Assembly (NCBI GenBank): GCA_036365515.1
Contig: CM070876.1
Coordinates: 99,342,150 to 99,406,149, forward strand
Length of the DNA stretch: 64,000 nucleotides
Reading direction: 5' to 3'
Source: Torymus aiolomorphi
Lineage: Eukaryota; Arthropoda; Insecta; Hymenoptera; Torymidae
In this document: in pieces, positions 50,270-61,010 of the stretch
Layout: every line of letters begins with the position of its first letter
Numbering within the stretch: the first letter of the stretch is position 1
Notes under the pieces: model-generated
What the model saw: the letters and a program-made list of their open reading frames with translations, nothing else
Database searches by the model: none
Told to the model about the DNA's origin: nothing
Program-made: the position numbers and the translations under genes

Positions 50270-50727
50270 CTAAAATAATCCTTTTGTTTTATATACTTGT
50301 CTTAATTAAAAAATTATGAAAAAATCCTCTTGATTAATAAAATCCTCTTGATTGAAAATGTTTTCTTGATTAAAAAATTCTTTTGATTAAAAATATCCTC
50401 TTGACCGAAACAATCCTTTTGATTGATAAAATCCTCTTAAACGAAAAAATCCTCTTGGTTGGCAAAGTCCTCTTGATTTACAATACTTTTGATTGATAAA
50501 ATCTTCTTGATTGGCAAAGTCCTTTTGATTTACAATCCTCTTGATTGGTAAAATCCTGTTGATTGGCAAAATCCTCTTGATTTACAATCCTCTTGATTGG
50601 CAGTCCTCTTGATTGACAGTCCCCTTGCTTACAGTCCTCTTGATTGACAGTCCTCTTGCTTACAGTCCTCTTGATTGACAGTCCTCTTGCTTACAGTCCT
50701 CTTGATTGGCAGTCCTCTTGATAACAC
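50270..50727 (+). repeat. Minisatellite with core TCCTCTTGATTG
   Basis: Many copies of 'atcctcttgattgacagtc'-type units of about 18-22 bp, regular at 50590-50727 and looser to the left. It abuts the myosin fragment. On the minus strand it forms a repetitive Gln/Asn/Asp frame (50387-50569) that I consider a by-product. Confidence 0.9.
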
Positions 50728-50756
50728 TAAGTACACTTGAATATGCAAGCAAAGTA

Positions 50757-51222
50757 GTCTCATCTTTTGTGTACAGTTTTCGCGTTACCAAAGTCCTCGA
50801 GCACAGGTTCGGCGCTGAGAATCGTTGCTTGACTTCGCAAGCGGGCGAGCCCTTCTGGCTCAGGGTGGAGCGATGATGGAGCAGAAAATTCGTTGACTCG
50901 GTCTTACCGGAACCGCTCTCGCCACTTATCACAATGCACTGATTCTTCTTCTTCTTGAGCACGCAGTGATATCTTTCAAGCCTTTGATTCTGATAAAGAT
51001 TCATATGCTTCGGATTATAAATCGAATAGAATTTGAAGGAGTTCCAGGCGAGCAGTATGCTGCCAACGTAGGTATAAATATTGCCGGTGATAAATCGGCA
51101 GCTGGCAGATATCCGGATACTCCTTATCATGCGGTTGATGCATAAAGCGATTGAAGTAGATTAAGGAACTGCGGATCCATGGGAAATCTGCTGTCTGACC
51201 ACAGGTAGCCAGACGTAAAACC
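50757..51222 (-). pseudogene. Myo9: Class IX myosin motor-domain fragment, pseudogene
   Basis: Class IX myosins are actin motors with a C-terminal RhoGAP. The minus strand reads 'IYTYVGSIL' then '[15 protein letters not shown]' and '[20 protein letters not shown]', covering the start of the motor and the ATP-binding P-loop GESGSGKT, intact. The stretch normally between 'QNQRL' and the 'LKKKKNQC' segment is shortened by a dozen or more residues. After 'LSQKG' the reading shifts frame, where 'FGNAKTVHK' (the P-loop follow-on helix) is followed by a stop. About 150 of some 2,000 residues remain. The upstream edge 'ataactttcag' (near 51223) resembles a splice acceptor, implying a DNA-level copy. 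The RhoGAP part is absent. Class IX is chosen over other myosins from the P-loop flank. Confidence 0.85.
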
Positions 51223-51346
51223 TGAAAGTTATGCATTTTATTAGTTATGAATTTACTCATACAATTATTTGCACAAAAATTTTTAATTTGTTTTGCTTAT
51301 TCTTTAAATTAACTGGGCCACAAAAAAATTATTTTTTTTTTATTAA

Positions 51347-51829
51347 GGTGGTTGTCCTCGGACTCTCTAGTCAAAGCAGTGCTAAATATAGAAGTTAGCT
51401 AAAGTTAAAAAAAAATTGTAATGTGATTTATTTAATTCAAATGATAGAGATAGTCAATGTATTATAAATAAAGTGTATTTAACATGACTAAAGTAACTTT
51501 TTATAAAATAGCGATATTTTGGAAACTAGATATCGTCAATACAAACATTTTTTATTATTTTTGGAGTAATGAATAGAGACTCATGAAGGGTTTCCATCCT
51601 AAATCTAAAATTAGCATAGAAACAAAAAAAATTCCGGTTATTTATCAATAGTTGTTTGTAGTGACAACATCTAATTTCTACAATATCGACATTTTGTGAA
51701 AAAAGTTATCTTAGTCATGTTAAATACACTTTATAATAAATAAATCACATTACAACTATAGTTTTTTTTTATTTTAGGTAACTTCATCATTTAGCACTTA
51801 TTTTGACTAGGGAGTCGAGCAGAACTACC
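51347..51829. mobile_element. TTAA-flanked inverted-repeat element A
   Basis: 483 bp between TTAA 51343-51346 and TTAA 51830-51833. The ends are inverse: GGTGGTTGTCC and, reverse-complemented, GGTAGTTCTGC. The inverted match runs about 200 bp inward ('taaagtgtatttaacatgac' near 51468 is mirrored near 51715). There is no frame inside. A TTAA target suggests piggyBac-like mobilisation. Confidence 0.83.
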
Positions 51830-51833
51830 TTAA

Positions 51834-52318
51834 GGGGTAACGCCACTCTAGAAGTCGAAAAAAACGCGATTTTCGGAAATTTAAAAAAAGATTAACTTGC
51901 AAACTATTATCGCAGCATTCATTATGTCAGTTGGAAACTGTGCGTAGGTATTCTATTGTGTTGGCAGGCAGTAACTTGTTTTGCTCACTGGAAACAAAAA
52001 TCTATAATTTCCTATGTGTGTTTAGTCTTTTCAAATCTCTTGAGTATTTTGACATGTTTATTGCAGAAGTTTACTGATGTTGTTAGACAATATTCTAGAT
52101 TTTAACTGAAAAAGAAGAAATTATTTGTTATTACAAATTAAAAACTGATAACATTTAATTAAATATAACACCTTTGTTCAAATTCACAAATTAATAAAAA
52201 CAGAATCATACAATCGTTATAAAAGTATTAAAACGGTATTTCAAAAATAAAATTGCTTGTTACAAATATGTGGATAAAAATTAAGAATTTAAATCTAAAA
52301 TTTGAGCATGGCACCCCC
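51834..52318. mobile_element. TTAA-flanked element B, sharing a TTAA with element A
   Basis: 485 bp from GGGGTAACGCCACTC to an end whose reverse complement is GGGGGTGCCATGCTC; TTAA flanks at 51830-51833 and 52319-52322. The terminal repeats are shorter and less perfect than in element A, so it is a different family or a divergent one. The two elements are exactly adjacent. Confidence 0.72.
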
Positions 52319-52322
52319 TTAA

Positions 52323-53405
52323 AAGTCAATCAATCAAACTGACTTTTACAGATTAATATAAATTTTTCATAATTTTTACATGCTCTCAGATTTATGGCTC
52401 AACCATGTCCCCTTAAATTAAATATTCTATGCCTTGCATCTTGTCAACACAGCTGTTACAGCAGACCTATAGAGCTTACGGACAGACTCACACTACACTA
52501 CATGAAAAGGGCCAAATTCAAAACTTGACAAGAAAATTCAGCCAGCTCCTACAATATAAAAGCCACCTGTCAGATTTAGCAGTTAGATTGGCCATTCAAT
52601 GTTATCAATATTAACTTTCAGGTGATGTGTCCGTACTTAATCCAAAGAATATAAGAATGATAGATATCCGCTTCAGTAATGCATCTCAAACATCTCATGT
52701 ACTTTGGAGTTGACTTTATCTTTCTGAAAGTACATGTAATTTAATAAAAAAATGAAAATATCGAATTTTTCATTTTTGACAGTTCTAAAAAATACACAAG
52801 CTGTGTTAGCTAAATCTGGAAAATTGCATAATTTCATTTTTTTTATTAAATTATACCTACTTACAGAAAGATAAAATCAGCTAAGAAATATATGCGATGC
52901 CTGAAATATATTTTAGAAGCAAATCTCTATCATTCTTATATTCTTTTGGATTAAGTACTAAAACAGATCACCTCAAAGTAAACATCGACAACACTTAATG
53001 ATGAGTACATCAGCTACATCTGACAGGTGACTTTTATATTAAAGGAGCGGGATTAATTCGTCTTCTCAAGTTGTAAATTTCAGTCTATTTATTTAAATAT
53101 GTTTTCTCTTCTGAAATCTGAGATTCCGTGTGGTGTCAATTTCTCCGAAAGATCTATAGATTTATAGACCTGCTTGTAATATGATAATTAATTTTTTCTT
53201 TAAGAGAGTATGATTGAATAATAGATCTAGGTACCTGTCAGAATTATGAAAAGTTGATTATAACTTGTAAAAGTCAATTAACGCTCATTAATTATTCATT
53301 TACTACTACAATTAAACTGAATTTTAAAGGTTAAAATAGCTTTTTCACAATCTTTACATGCACTGATGCCTAGCATTTTGTAAACATAGCTGTTACAGCA
53401 GGCCT
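52323..53405 (+). repeat. Satellite of about 940-990 bp, unit I
   Basis: First of two to three units. The marker 'agctgttacagcag' recurs at 52451, 53387 and 55397 (the last interval corrected for the inserted LTR). Each unit contains a palindromic segment of about 500 bp: 'agccacctgtcagattt' near 52560 faces 'ctgacaggtgacttttatat' near 53021, with 'attctttt' and 'tctttctgaaag' pairs inside. The frame 52429-52614 has no domain. Confidence 0.82.
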
Positions 53406-54424
53406 TGTAACGGGATGGCTTCTGGGGTAAAATCCCAAAAAGCCACAGGCCAGCGATGCCTTAGAACACGGTGCCGCGGGTGTCAGACTAAAATGACTTG
53501 CCCGGGGATCTGCTCCTGGAATTCCGAAAACAACGCGAAGATCGCACGCGAACTTCGCTTTCCAACTAATTGAATCGCTGAGTTAAAAGCGCGCGCTCAA
53601 AGAGTAAAGCACACGGCCGCTACGCTCAGATATGAAAACGACCAGCGGAGTCGTTTTCCCGCGGAGGCGGCGGTATCCGGGAGAAGGTTAGTTTAAGGTC
53701 GATAAATGAAGAATAGCCTCAATTATTTCATAGCAAAATAACAAGGTCTATTCTAATTAATCATTTACATCAAAAACGCGTCGCGTTGCGCGCCGACAAG
53801 AAGACGGGATCCACCGCTCGGTGCGGGCGGATCAAGGTATCTATTTTCGCTGGGCCGGTGAACGCACCACCGGCCACTCGCCGCTGCGAGTCGAAAATAC
53901 ACAAATAAATCGCTGCGCGGGAAGTACAAAGAGGCTTACCGGGAGAGGAGTGCACTCCTCTCGTCGCTCGCTCACGAATCCGCTCCTGCGTCAGGCCTTA
54001 TCCTACGGTCGACTCGAAGTGTTCAGGCCGAGTCCTAACATCCAGCCTTCACCTACCGATGCTTCGGACCCCAGGAGTGGCTCGGATTGTTCACGTGCGC
54101 TGGTATCCGTGGACGGTACGTGGACGGGCGATGCTCTGCACCGGTAAGGACGCACGATACCGTTTTCTTCGCGGACGATCAAATTAACTCGCGTACGCGC
54201 GGTTTAACAGCCCGAGAGAATCTGATTCAAAAATGAAACGAGCGCGACTTTGCATCCGCCAAAGTCGCGCAGCCCCCGCGCAGATCGCGAATACATCGTT
54301 CGAGCGATGTCAACAAACGCTCGAGATGCGTGAATTCGCGGAAACGAGACTCAAACGAGTTCGATAGAATACGGAGGACCGAGATTCTTATTTTCTCCGT
54401 ATTTTATCCTGGAACTCCGTTATA
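53406..54424. mobile_element. Solo LTR with 4-bp target duplication
   Basis: 1,019 bp from 'TGTAACGG' to 'CCGTTATA', flanked by GCCT at 53402-53405 and 54425-54428. The other units of the surrounding satellite are uninterrupted here. It is far more GC-rich than its host and has hairpins, for example around 'gaaaacgaccagcggagtcg'. No gag or pol remains, as expected after LTR-LTR recombination. Its sequence is unlike the LTR at 32911-33621. The frame 53821-54147 is chance. Confidence 0.82.
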
Positions 54425-56000
54425 GCCTATAGATCTATAGATCTTATGGACAGACTCACAGTACACTACATGAAAAGAGCCAAAATTCCAAACTTGACAA
54501 GAGAATTCATCCGGCTCCTACAATATGAAAGCCACCTGTCAGATTTAGTAGTTGGATTGGCCATTCAATGTTATCAATATTAACTTTCAGGTGATGTATC
54601 CGTACTTAATCCAAAGAATATAAGAATGATAGATATCCGCTTCAGTAATGCATCTCAGACATCTCATGTACTTTGGAGTTGACTTTATCTTTCTGAAAGT
54701 ACATGTAATTTAATTAAAAAAAATGAAAATATCTAATATTTCATTTTTAACAGTTCTAAAAAATACACAAGCAGTGTCTTAGCTAAATCTGGAAAATTGC
54801 ATAATTTCATTTTTTTTATTATATTATACCTACTTACAGAATGATAAAATCAGCTAAGAAATACAAGCGATAACTGAAATACATTATAGAAGCAGATTTC
54901 TATCATTCTTATATTCTTTTGGATTAAGTACTAAAACACGTCACCTCAAAATAAACATCGACAACACTTAATGATGAGTACACCTGCAACATCTGACAGA
55001 TGGCTTTTATATTACAGGAGCGGGATTGATTCGTCTTTTCAAGATGTAAATTTCAGCCTATTTAATTAAATATGTTTTCTCTTCTGAAATCTGAGGTTCC
55101 GTATAGTGTGAATCTGTCCGAAAGTTCTATAGATTTATAGGCCTGCTTGTAATATGATAATTAATTTTTTCTTTAAGAGAGTATGATTGAATACAAATCT
55201 AGGTACCTGTCAGAATTATGAAAAGTTGACTATAACCTGTAAAAATCAATTAATATTCATTAATTATTCATTAATTACTACAATGAAACTGAATTTTAGA
55301 GATTAAAATAACTTTTTCACAATCTTTACATGCACTCAGATTTATTGCTCAACCATGCAATCTTAAATTGAATATTGGATTCCTTCCATTTTGTGAACAT
55401 AGCTGTTACAGCAGGGCAAACTATAGATGTACAGAACTTTCAGATACACTCACACTCACACTACACTACACTAAATGGGCCAAAATTCAAAACTTGACAA
55501 GAAAATTCATCCGGCTCCTACAATAGGAAAGCCACCTGCCAGATTTAGTAGTTGGATTGGCCATTCAATGTTATCGATATTTACTTTCAGGTGATCTGTC
55601 CGTACTTATATCCAAAGAATATAAGAATGATTGATATCCGCTTCAATAATGCATCTTAGACATGTCATGTATGTTTGAGTTGACTTTATCTTTCTGTAAG
55701 TAGATATAATTTAATAAAAAAATGAAAATATATATTTTTTCATTTTGACAGTTCTATAAAAAATACACAAGCAGTGTCTTAGCTAAATCTGGAAAATTAC
55801 ATAATTTCATTTTTTTTTTTTTTATTAAATTATACCTACATACAAAAAGATATTTGCTTAAAAATATATCGGCTTAAAAATATTCATAATCAGCTTAAAA
55901 ATACATGAAATGCATGAAATGCATTATATACCTATCAACAACACTTAATCATCATTAAGATTATGTACACCTGTTAAATCTGACAGGTGGCCTCTTATAG
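54425..56000 (+). repeat. Satellite of about 940-990 bp, units II and III (partial)
   Basis: Continuation of the array: 'tgacttttatatt'-type and 'gtgatgtatccgtacttaat' text recur at 54449 onward and 55446 onward. Unit III degrades after about 55900 but ends with 'gacaggtgg', the inverse of the unit's left marker. Confidence 0.82.
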
Positions 56001-57120
56001 TTGCTGCTTTTCCTGGAAGCAAAATAAAAACCCTGAAACAAAAAAATGAAGCTATAGCAATGGCCGAAAGCAGTAAATTACTGAAATAATAACTATATAA
56101 TAAATAATAACAAAGAAAAGACCACAAAGTGGTCATAGTGTAAAAAAAGAAATACAGACTAGATCAGGTTCCATGGACAATCTGGAAGAAGATGAAGCTG
56201 CCAAAACGTGCATATCAGGAAGCCCTTCACTCAAGGTTACCCATGGCCGTTGTTGAGTTTGTCAAAATTGCAGTTCCCAATTTGGTGCTATTTTATCATA
56301 AGTCTCCTGCCTTATGATGGTGATGTTAATGCTCATATTGATAGTCTCACAACTTCCAATCGATACTGAAGAACCGTATTGGGAAAAAAAAAAATTTGGT
56401 TTAGTAAATAATGTTTGTTATTTTAGATTTGAATTCCCTGACTCGTGTAGAAAAGAAAAAGGAAAATCAAAAATTTTCTATGAGCACAGTCTCTTTGGCC
56501 GGCAAAGGAAAACAATAATAGAAATTTTTTAGATTCAATATGAAAAGTAATTATATTAAATAAGAAATAACTAAAGAATTAGATTAATAATAATATGTTC
56601 TAAAACATTCTGCTTAGAATAAATTATTACATGGTACCATAACCATAAACTATAATACCTCTACACATATAACTAACTGCTAGCATCAATGGGAACACAG
56701 CTGTCATCACAATAGTAAATACTAAGATTTCTAATTTCTTTATACGGCGTTTCTCAATTGCCTTTTTACTTTTTGCACTCTAAAGTAGATTTAAAAGTAA
56801 AGATTTAGTATATCATATTTGATAAAGTTCATTCATTTAATAAGTTTGTGAAAGTGTTTAATACAAGTAGTGTACAATGAGTGTTTTGTTGAAGTTTCAA
56901 ATTAGTTTGACAATGAGACAGTATTGTCAAGCACACTCTCTATGAATAGAAATATATTTATTTCAAGATTCAGTTTAATTTATAATCATCAAATCTACAG
57001 TTACATCTACCTTTATATGGTATAAGTTGGTTCAGACATATGAGGTACGTCTTGAACTTAACTATGTACTGTACATTGGTTGAAATACATAATTTAATTA
57101 ATTTTTGAATGACTTACTTT
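56001..57120. other. Spacer with one half of a diverged sequence pair
   Basis: Contains 56193-56290, which aligns with 59093-59190 ('gatgaagct', 'atcaggaagcc', 'tcaaggttacc', 'gtttgtcaaaattgca' against 'ctttgtaaaagttgca'). Neither has an intact frame over both. The rest is AT-rich with no recognised gene. Confidence 0.5.
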
Positions 57121-57246
57121 TCTGTTAATCTCCTCAAAGGTCTTCTTTATAGTAATATAATTCATCATCAAGATCCTTTGTCATTTTTACTTCTGTAGTC
57201 CAAATACCAATGCGATCATGTCCTTCTTGTTTTGTAATTTTTAAAA
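57121..57246 (-). pseudogene. Unidentified protein fragment, joined to SF3A3
   Basis: Minus-strand reading gives 'EGHDRIGIWTTEVKMTKDL' followed by a Tyr/Glu/Asp stretch and a stop. It continues in frame from the SF3A3 fragment at about 57246. The same motif in a related form lies at 60180-60300 ('EGHDHTGDWTTRVKMTQDL'), so it is a real protein segment present twice. I do not recognise the family. Confidence 0.55.
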
Positions 57247-57856
57247 AATCCCAACCAAGGGGCAAATTCTTAAGATTACAGGGCATCTCATTGTAATCAT
57301 TTTCCTTAGATTCACTTGCACTTGCCGCAGAATTAGAATCTCCACGTTCGCCTTCAGTTCTAGCTTGCTTCCTCTGTACATTTTCTTTTGTGGCTACTCT
57401 CAGATTAGATACTATTTGAGCAATCTTGCTTCTTCCTTTTGCTGTTCTACATTCTTACCCCTGCCTGGTTTCCTTTTATTCTTCTTTGCCAATAAAATAA
57501 GACCAAGTGCCTCTGCCTTTGTGCTCAATAATCTTTGATCTTTTTCTTCCAAAGTATCACCGTATTTCAAACCAAGAGCCATGAAAGCAGACTCAATCTA
57601 TCCTAAAATGAGAAAGCACAAAAATCTAAGTGAGCTCCAACATTGATTAAAGCACTGCCTGTTTCCAACAGGGAAAGGTCCTGGTTTCTAGACTACTGCT
57701 ATCCATAAACTGATTAAGCAGCATTTTCAGCCGATGCTCCGAGTTTATGGTTTCCCGATGGCTCGGTTTTTTGTGCAACTTCTCCTTGACCATCGCGTCG
57801 GTGAGACGTTCGCGCTTCTCGTGCAGCCGGCGCTGCTGTTCCAGGAGGGTCTTTAT
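57247..57856 (-). pseudogene. SF3A3: SF3A3 (SF3a60) splicing factor fragment with internal deletion
   Basis: SF3a60 is a U2 snRNP subunit. On the minus strand the N-terminus reads 'TLLEQQRRLHEKRERLTDAM' then 'KPSHRETINSEHRLK'. The codon where Met is expected is ATA (57854-57856). After about 50 residues it jumps to 'TFPCWKQ', then 'ALGLKYGDTLEEKDQRLLST', 'NVQRKQART' and 'NLPLGWD', i.e. the region before the zinc finger. About 200 residues between the two parts and the whole C-terminal zinc-finger end are missing. A frame change near 57600 is also present. The GC-rich stretch upstream (57857-58075) may be the gene's old 5' flank. Confidence 0.9.
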
Positions 57857-58116
57857 CGTGAACGATCGTCGGCAGGACAACCGGGTGTTGACACACTCGG
57901 TTATTTACGTTTGGGGTTAGAATATACGTCAGTCCACGACGCGATGTACGTGACTCGACGACGCGCGCGCAGCTGTGCTGCAGCCTGCAGCGCATGCGCT
58001 TGGGCGTACACGCACACGGACAAGGCCAACAGTGTCACCGCCATTGCCATCGCTCTGAGGCGATGTTACACATTACCCATATGATAATAGGTAATAATCT
58101 ATTTTTTTTTGTAAAT

Positions 58117-58365
58117 TATGTAAAATCAAGAGAACATTCCTCTAAGTTTCATAATATTATATCCTTCTGAAAAGTTTCAAGTCAAAATATTAATTCGTTT
58201 TTGCGCAAACTTTGAACAAAATTTTGACATCACGCTTCGTCTACCTCGAAATTTTGTTCAAAGTTTATGCAAAAACGAATTGATATTTTGACTTGAAATT
58301 TGGCAGGAAGGTAGAATATTGTGAAATTTAGAGCAATGTTCTCTTGATTTTGCATAATTCGGTGT
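58117..58365. repeat. Palindrome of about 250 bp
   Basis: The arms are reverse complements of about 110 bp: 'atgtaaaatcaagagaacat' against 'atgttctcttgattttgcat', and 'ttgaacaaaattttgacatc' against 'gaaattttgttcaa'. The loop is about 20 bp. It may be a foldback remnant. Confidence 0.85.
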
Positions 58366-58659
58366 ATTTTCTTTTTTATTAGCGTCAAACCGTTGAATCG
58401 ACTCGGTCGGTAAAAATTGAGTAAAGCTTTTAATACGTTTTTTTTAATTATTATTAGAATTATTATTTATTAAGTAATAAAGTAATTTAGAATTTTTTAA
58501 GAAAAGTCAAAAACTAGTTTTAAAAAAATCTGCGCATCTTAAATTGTGTAGTTTAAAGGGTTCATTAAAAGTCAAAAGAACTGCGAGTTACTTACGAACT
58601 AATTACCAAGCAATTACATTTTCTGTAATGTGACATTAGAGTTTTTTTTAATTAACTCC

Positions 58660-58990
58660 CTGTCAACTCTTGACAATAAAAAAGTGAAATTAAATTTGTC
58701 TCTGGTTTTTGATGATTATTAAGAATTTACAGGTAATTCCAAACCACAATAAGAAATTTCAAAGCTTTACCTTCCTGAATTTAGGAGAAAAAGGCGAAAA
58801 CATTTAGTGCAATCTCATATTTCATCCAACGGGTTGTCCAAAATATGAAAATGCAAAACTGTTTTAGCCTTTTTCTCCTAAATTAGCAAAGGTAATGCTT
58901 TCAAATTTTGTGTAATGACTTGAAATGATCTACAAATTAATAATAATCATGCAAAAAATCAGAGGCAAATTTAATTTACATTTTGAATTT
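58660..58990. repeat. Second, looser palindrome
   Basis: 'taaatttgtctctggttttt' near 58691 faces the inverse near 58957, and 'tttaggagaaaaaggc' near 58779 faces 'gcctttttctcctaaa' near 58868. Only about 300 bp from the first palindrome but unrelated to it in sequence. Confidence 0.8.
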
Positions 58991-59055
58991 GAAGAAAATG
59001 ATTAAAAAATAAATCTAACGAGTATTTGGTGAAGATTATCCATGCCAATAATTCT

Positions 59056-60179
59056 TCAAATTACCATTTGTATTTTCTGGCCGATGCAGCCAGATGAAGC
59101 TTTCGAGCAGTGCGAATCAGGAAGCCTTTCAGTCAAGGTTACCTTTTGATGCTCTTGTAGACTTTGTAAAAGTTGCACTGTGCAATGACAGCAGTGAAGA
59201 CCAGCAGCAGTACCATAACAGCTTTTGAAACAATACCTTTTCCTGGAGAAATCACAAGGGTCATCGTCACAGCCTTGAAGCCATGCTTGTCCTTCATCAG
59301 CTATCTTGTACGCAGCTGCCATTGAAGATTAGATGGAAACATTGTTTGCAAGTTCCTTTGAACTCTTAAAGCATTTGGAAAACACCTGAAATATAAATTT
59401 ATGTACCATCTAGACGTATGAAGAAAATGATTGGAAGCCGACTCACCTAGTTTCAGCTTGTAGATGATTTACCGTGCACAAGTATTCCTATTAGAGAGTG
59501 GGTCAACTAAAGAAAACAGCATATACATATTCTAAATCTCGCTGTCACCTTCACAGTTAACTGACCAATTCACACAGTCTGGAAGCCATCCTCATACACT
59601 TGTGATGTGCAAGAAAACAAGTAATGTGATTAATTGCTTAGTAAAAGAAATGCTAATAATCACTGATCTTACCTAGAGGCTGAAATACTGGAGATATCAA
59701 CATAACCTCTTCTTGTTCCCATCAGTAGTCGACCTTTGCAACCTCTTTCTTCGTTATCACTGGCAAATAATATGTATGAGCTGTTCCTCAGCGGGAAGTC
59801 TTTTTTTTGTCATCACCGGGGACATCACCAAAATATAGATACATATGTGTACCCATACATGCACTAAAGCATGACTAAAACTCTCTTGAGGCTTGTATGG
59901 CACCAGCAGACTCCAGGACATGCGTATTCTTCATAGACACCAGGGGAGGTGATAGCACTTCTGGATTGGCTTTGTGAGGAACTTTTGGTACTATTTTCTT
60001 GAAAGCCTCCTGGCTGCGATATTAATGGTCTTGTCTCTTCTGTCAGGAAAAGAAGACAGAAATAGAAATATTTCATCACATAGTTCGTCTTATATGTTAT
60101 TAATATAAAATATATTATTTTTCACATTAAATATGAAAAAAGATTCATTTTTAAATGACTTACTTTTCTGACATCTCCC
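59056..60179. other. Coding-like patches without an identified gene
   Basis: Two minus-strand frames (59056-59322, Cys-rich; 59864-60079) and several GC-moderate patches read like old exons but have no domain I can name. 59093-59190 pairs with 56193-56290. No intact gene structure is visible. Confidence 0.35.
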
Positions 60180-60860
60180 CAAAGGTCTTCTTCATAGTAA
60201 GTAGTATGATCCATCATTAATAGCTTACACAAGATCTTGTGTCATTTTTACTCGTGTAGTCCAATCACCAGTATGATCATGTCCTTCATATTTCAGAATT
60301 CTCGAAGAAGCAGGCTGTGTAACGCTGAGCAATTTATTGATATCACTGTCAGATATTTCATAATCATGATCATCTTCAGACCATTCTCAGTTATGTCTAA
60401 ACCGGGTTCAGTTTTGAACTGAATGCCGAACACAGATTCTGTTTTGATTTTTGTTTTTAAATATTTTCTTTTTGATTCACTTCTAGCTGTACCGGGCGTT
60501 TTTGAATTTTCAGAAGCTATTAACTTAATATTTTTGCCACCTGTTGATACAACAAATGGCTGGTCTGTATCATTGAATACATGTGGATCTGCACCTTTTT
60601 GCATGTCTGTATTCACTAAAACTTTAAAGTGATCAGAAAATTTGAATTTCTTTTCCATGCTTGGCTGCTTTGAAGTAAGGATCTTCATTGATAATGGTTT
60701 TTGTTACTCGACGGAAAAGCTGCATATTCAAATTCATCAAACTTCTTCTCTACTAGGTCAGACTTATTGGAAGGCAGTTATAAAGATTCGTTATCTTCAT
60801 AATGCACTATAAGCGTATCAGTATCGGGTCACTTCAGGATCGCTTAAGGAGTAAAAATAG
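60180..60860 (-). pseudogene. Unidentified gene fragment, second copy of the WTT motif
   Basis: The minus frame 60688-60293 is open for 131 residues and is Lys/Glu/Ser-rich ('MQKGADPHVFNDTDQPFVVS'). Near 60390 the sense shifts to another frame that continues 'SDSDINKLLSVTQPASSR' then 'EGHDHTGDWTTRVKMTQDL' with stops. Upstream, 60700-60860 carries a further coding-like piece ('KKFDEFEYAAFP') in a third frame with two stops. It looks like a hydrophilic nuclear-type protein, now broken. Family unknown. Confidence 0.5.
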
Positions 60861-61010
60861 ACTCCACCTTCTTATACCCTTCTATTGTTATGATGTTCCT
60901 TGCAATACAAAATACAAACAATATGATTTCTTCAAAAATTTCTTACACTAAGAATTTCATTGAATCTGTATATCTAAGTGTTTACTTGGTAAAATGCTTA
61001 CAGGCATAGT

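Noticed and set aside
53821..54147. 108-residue frame
   Set aside because: Lies wholly inside the GC-rich solo LTR; no domain.
57734..58084. 116-residue plus-strand frame
   Set aside because: Opposite-strand shadow of the SF3A3 fragment and its GC-rich flank.
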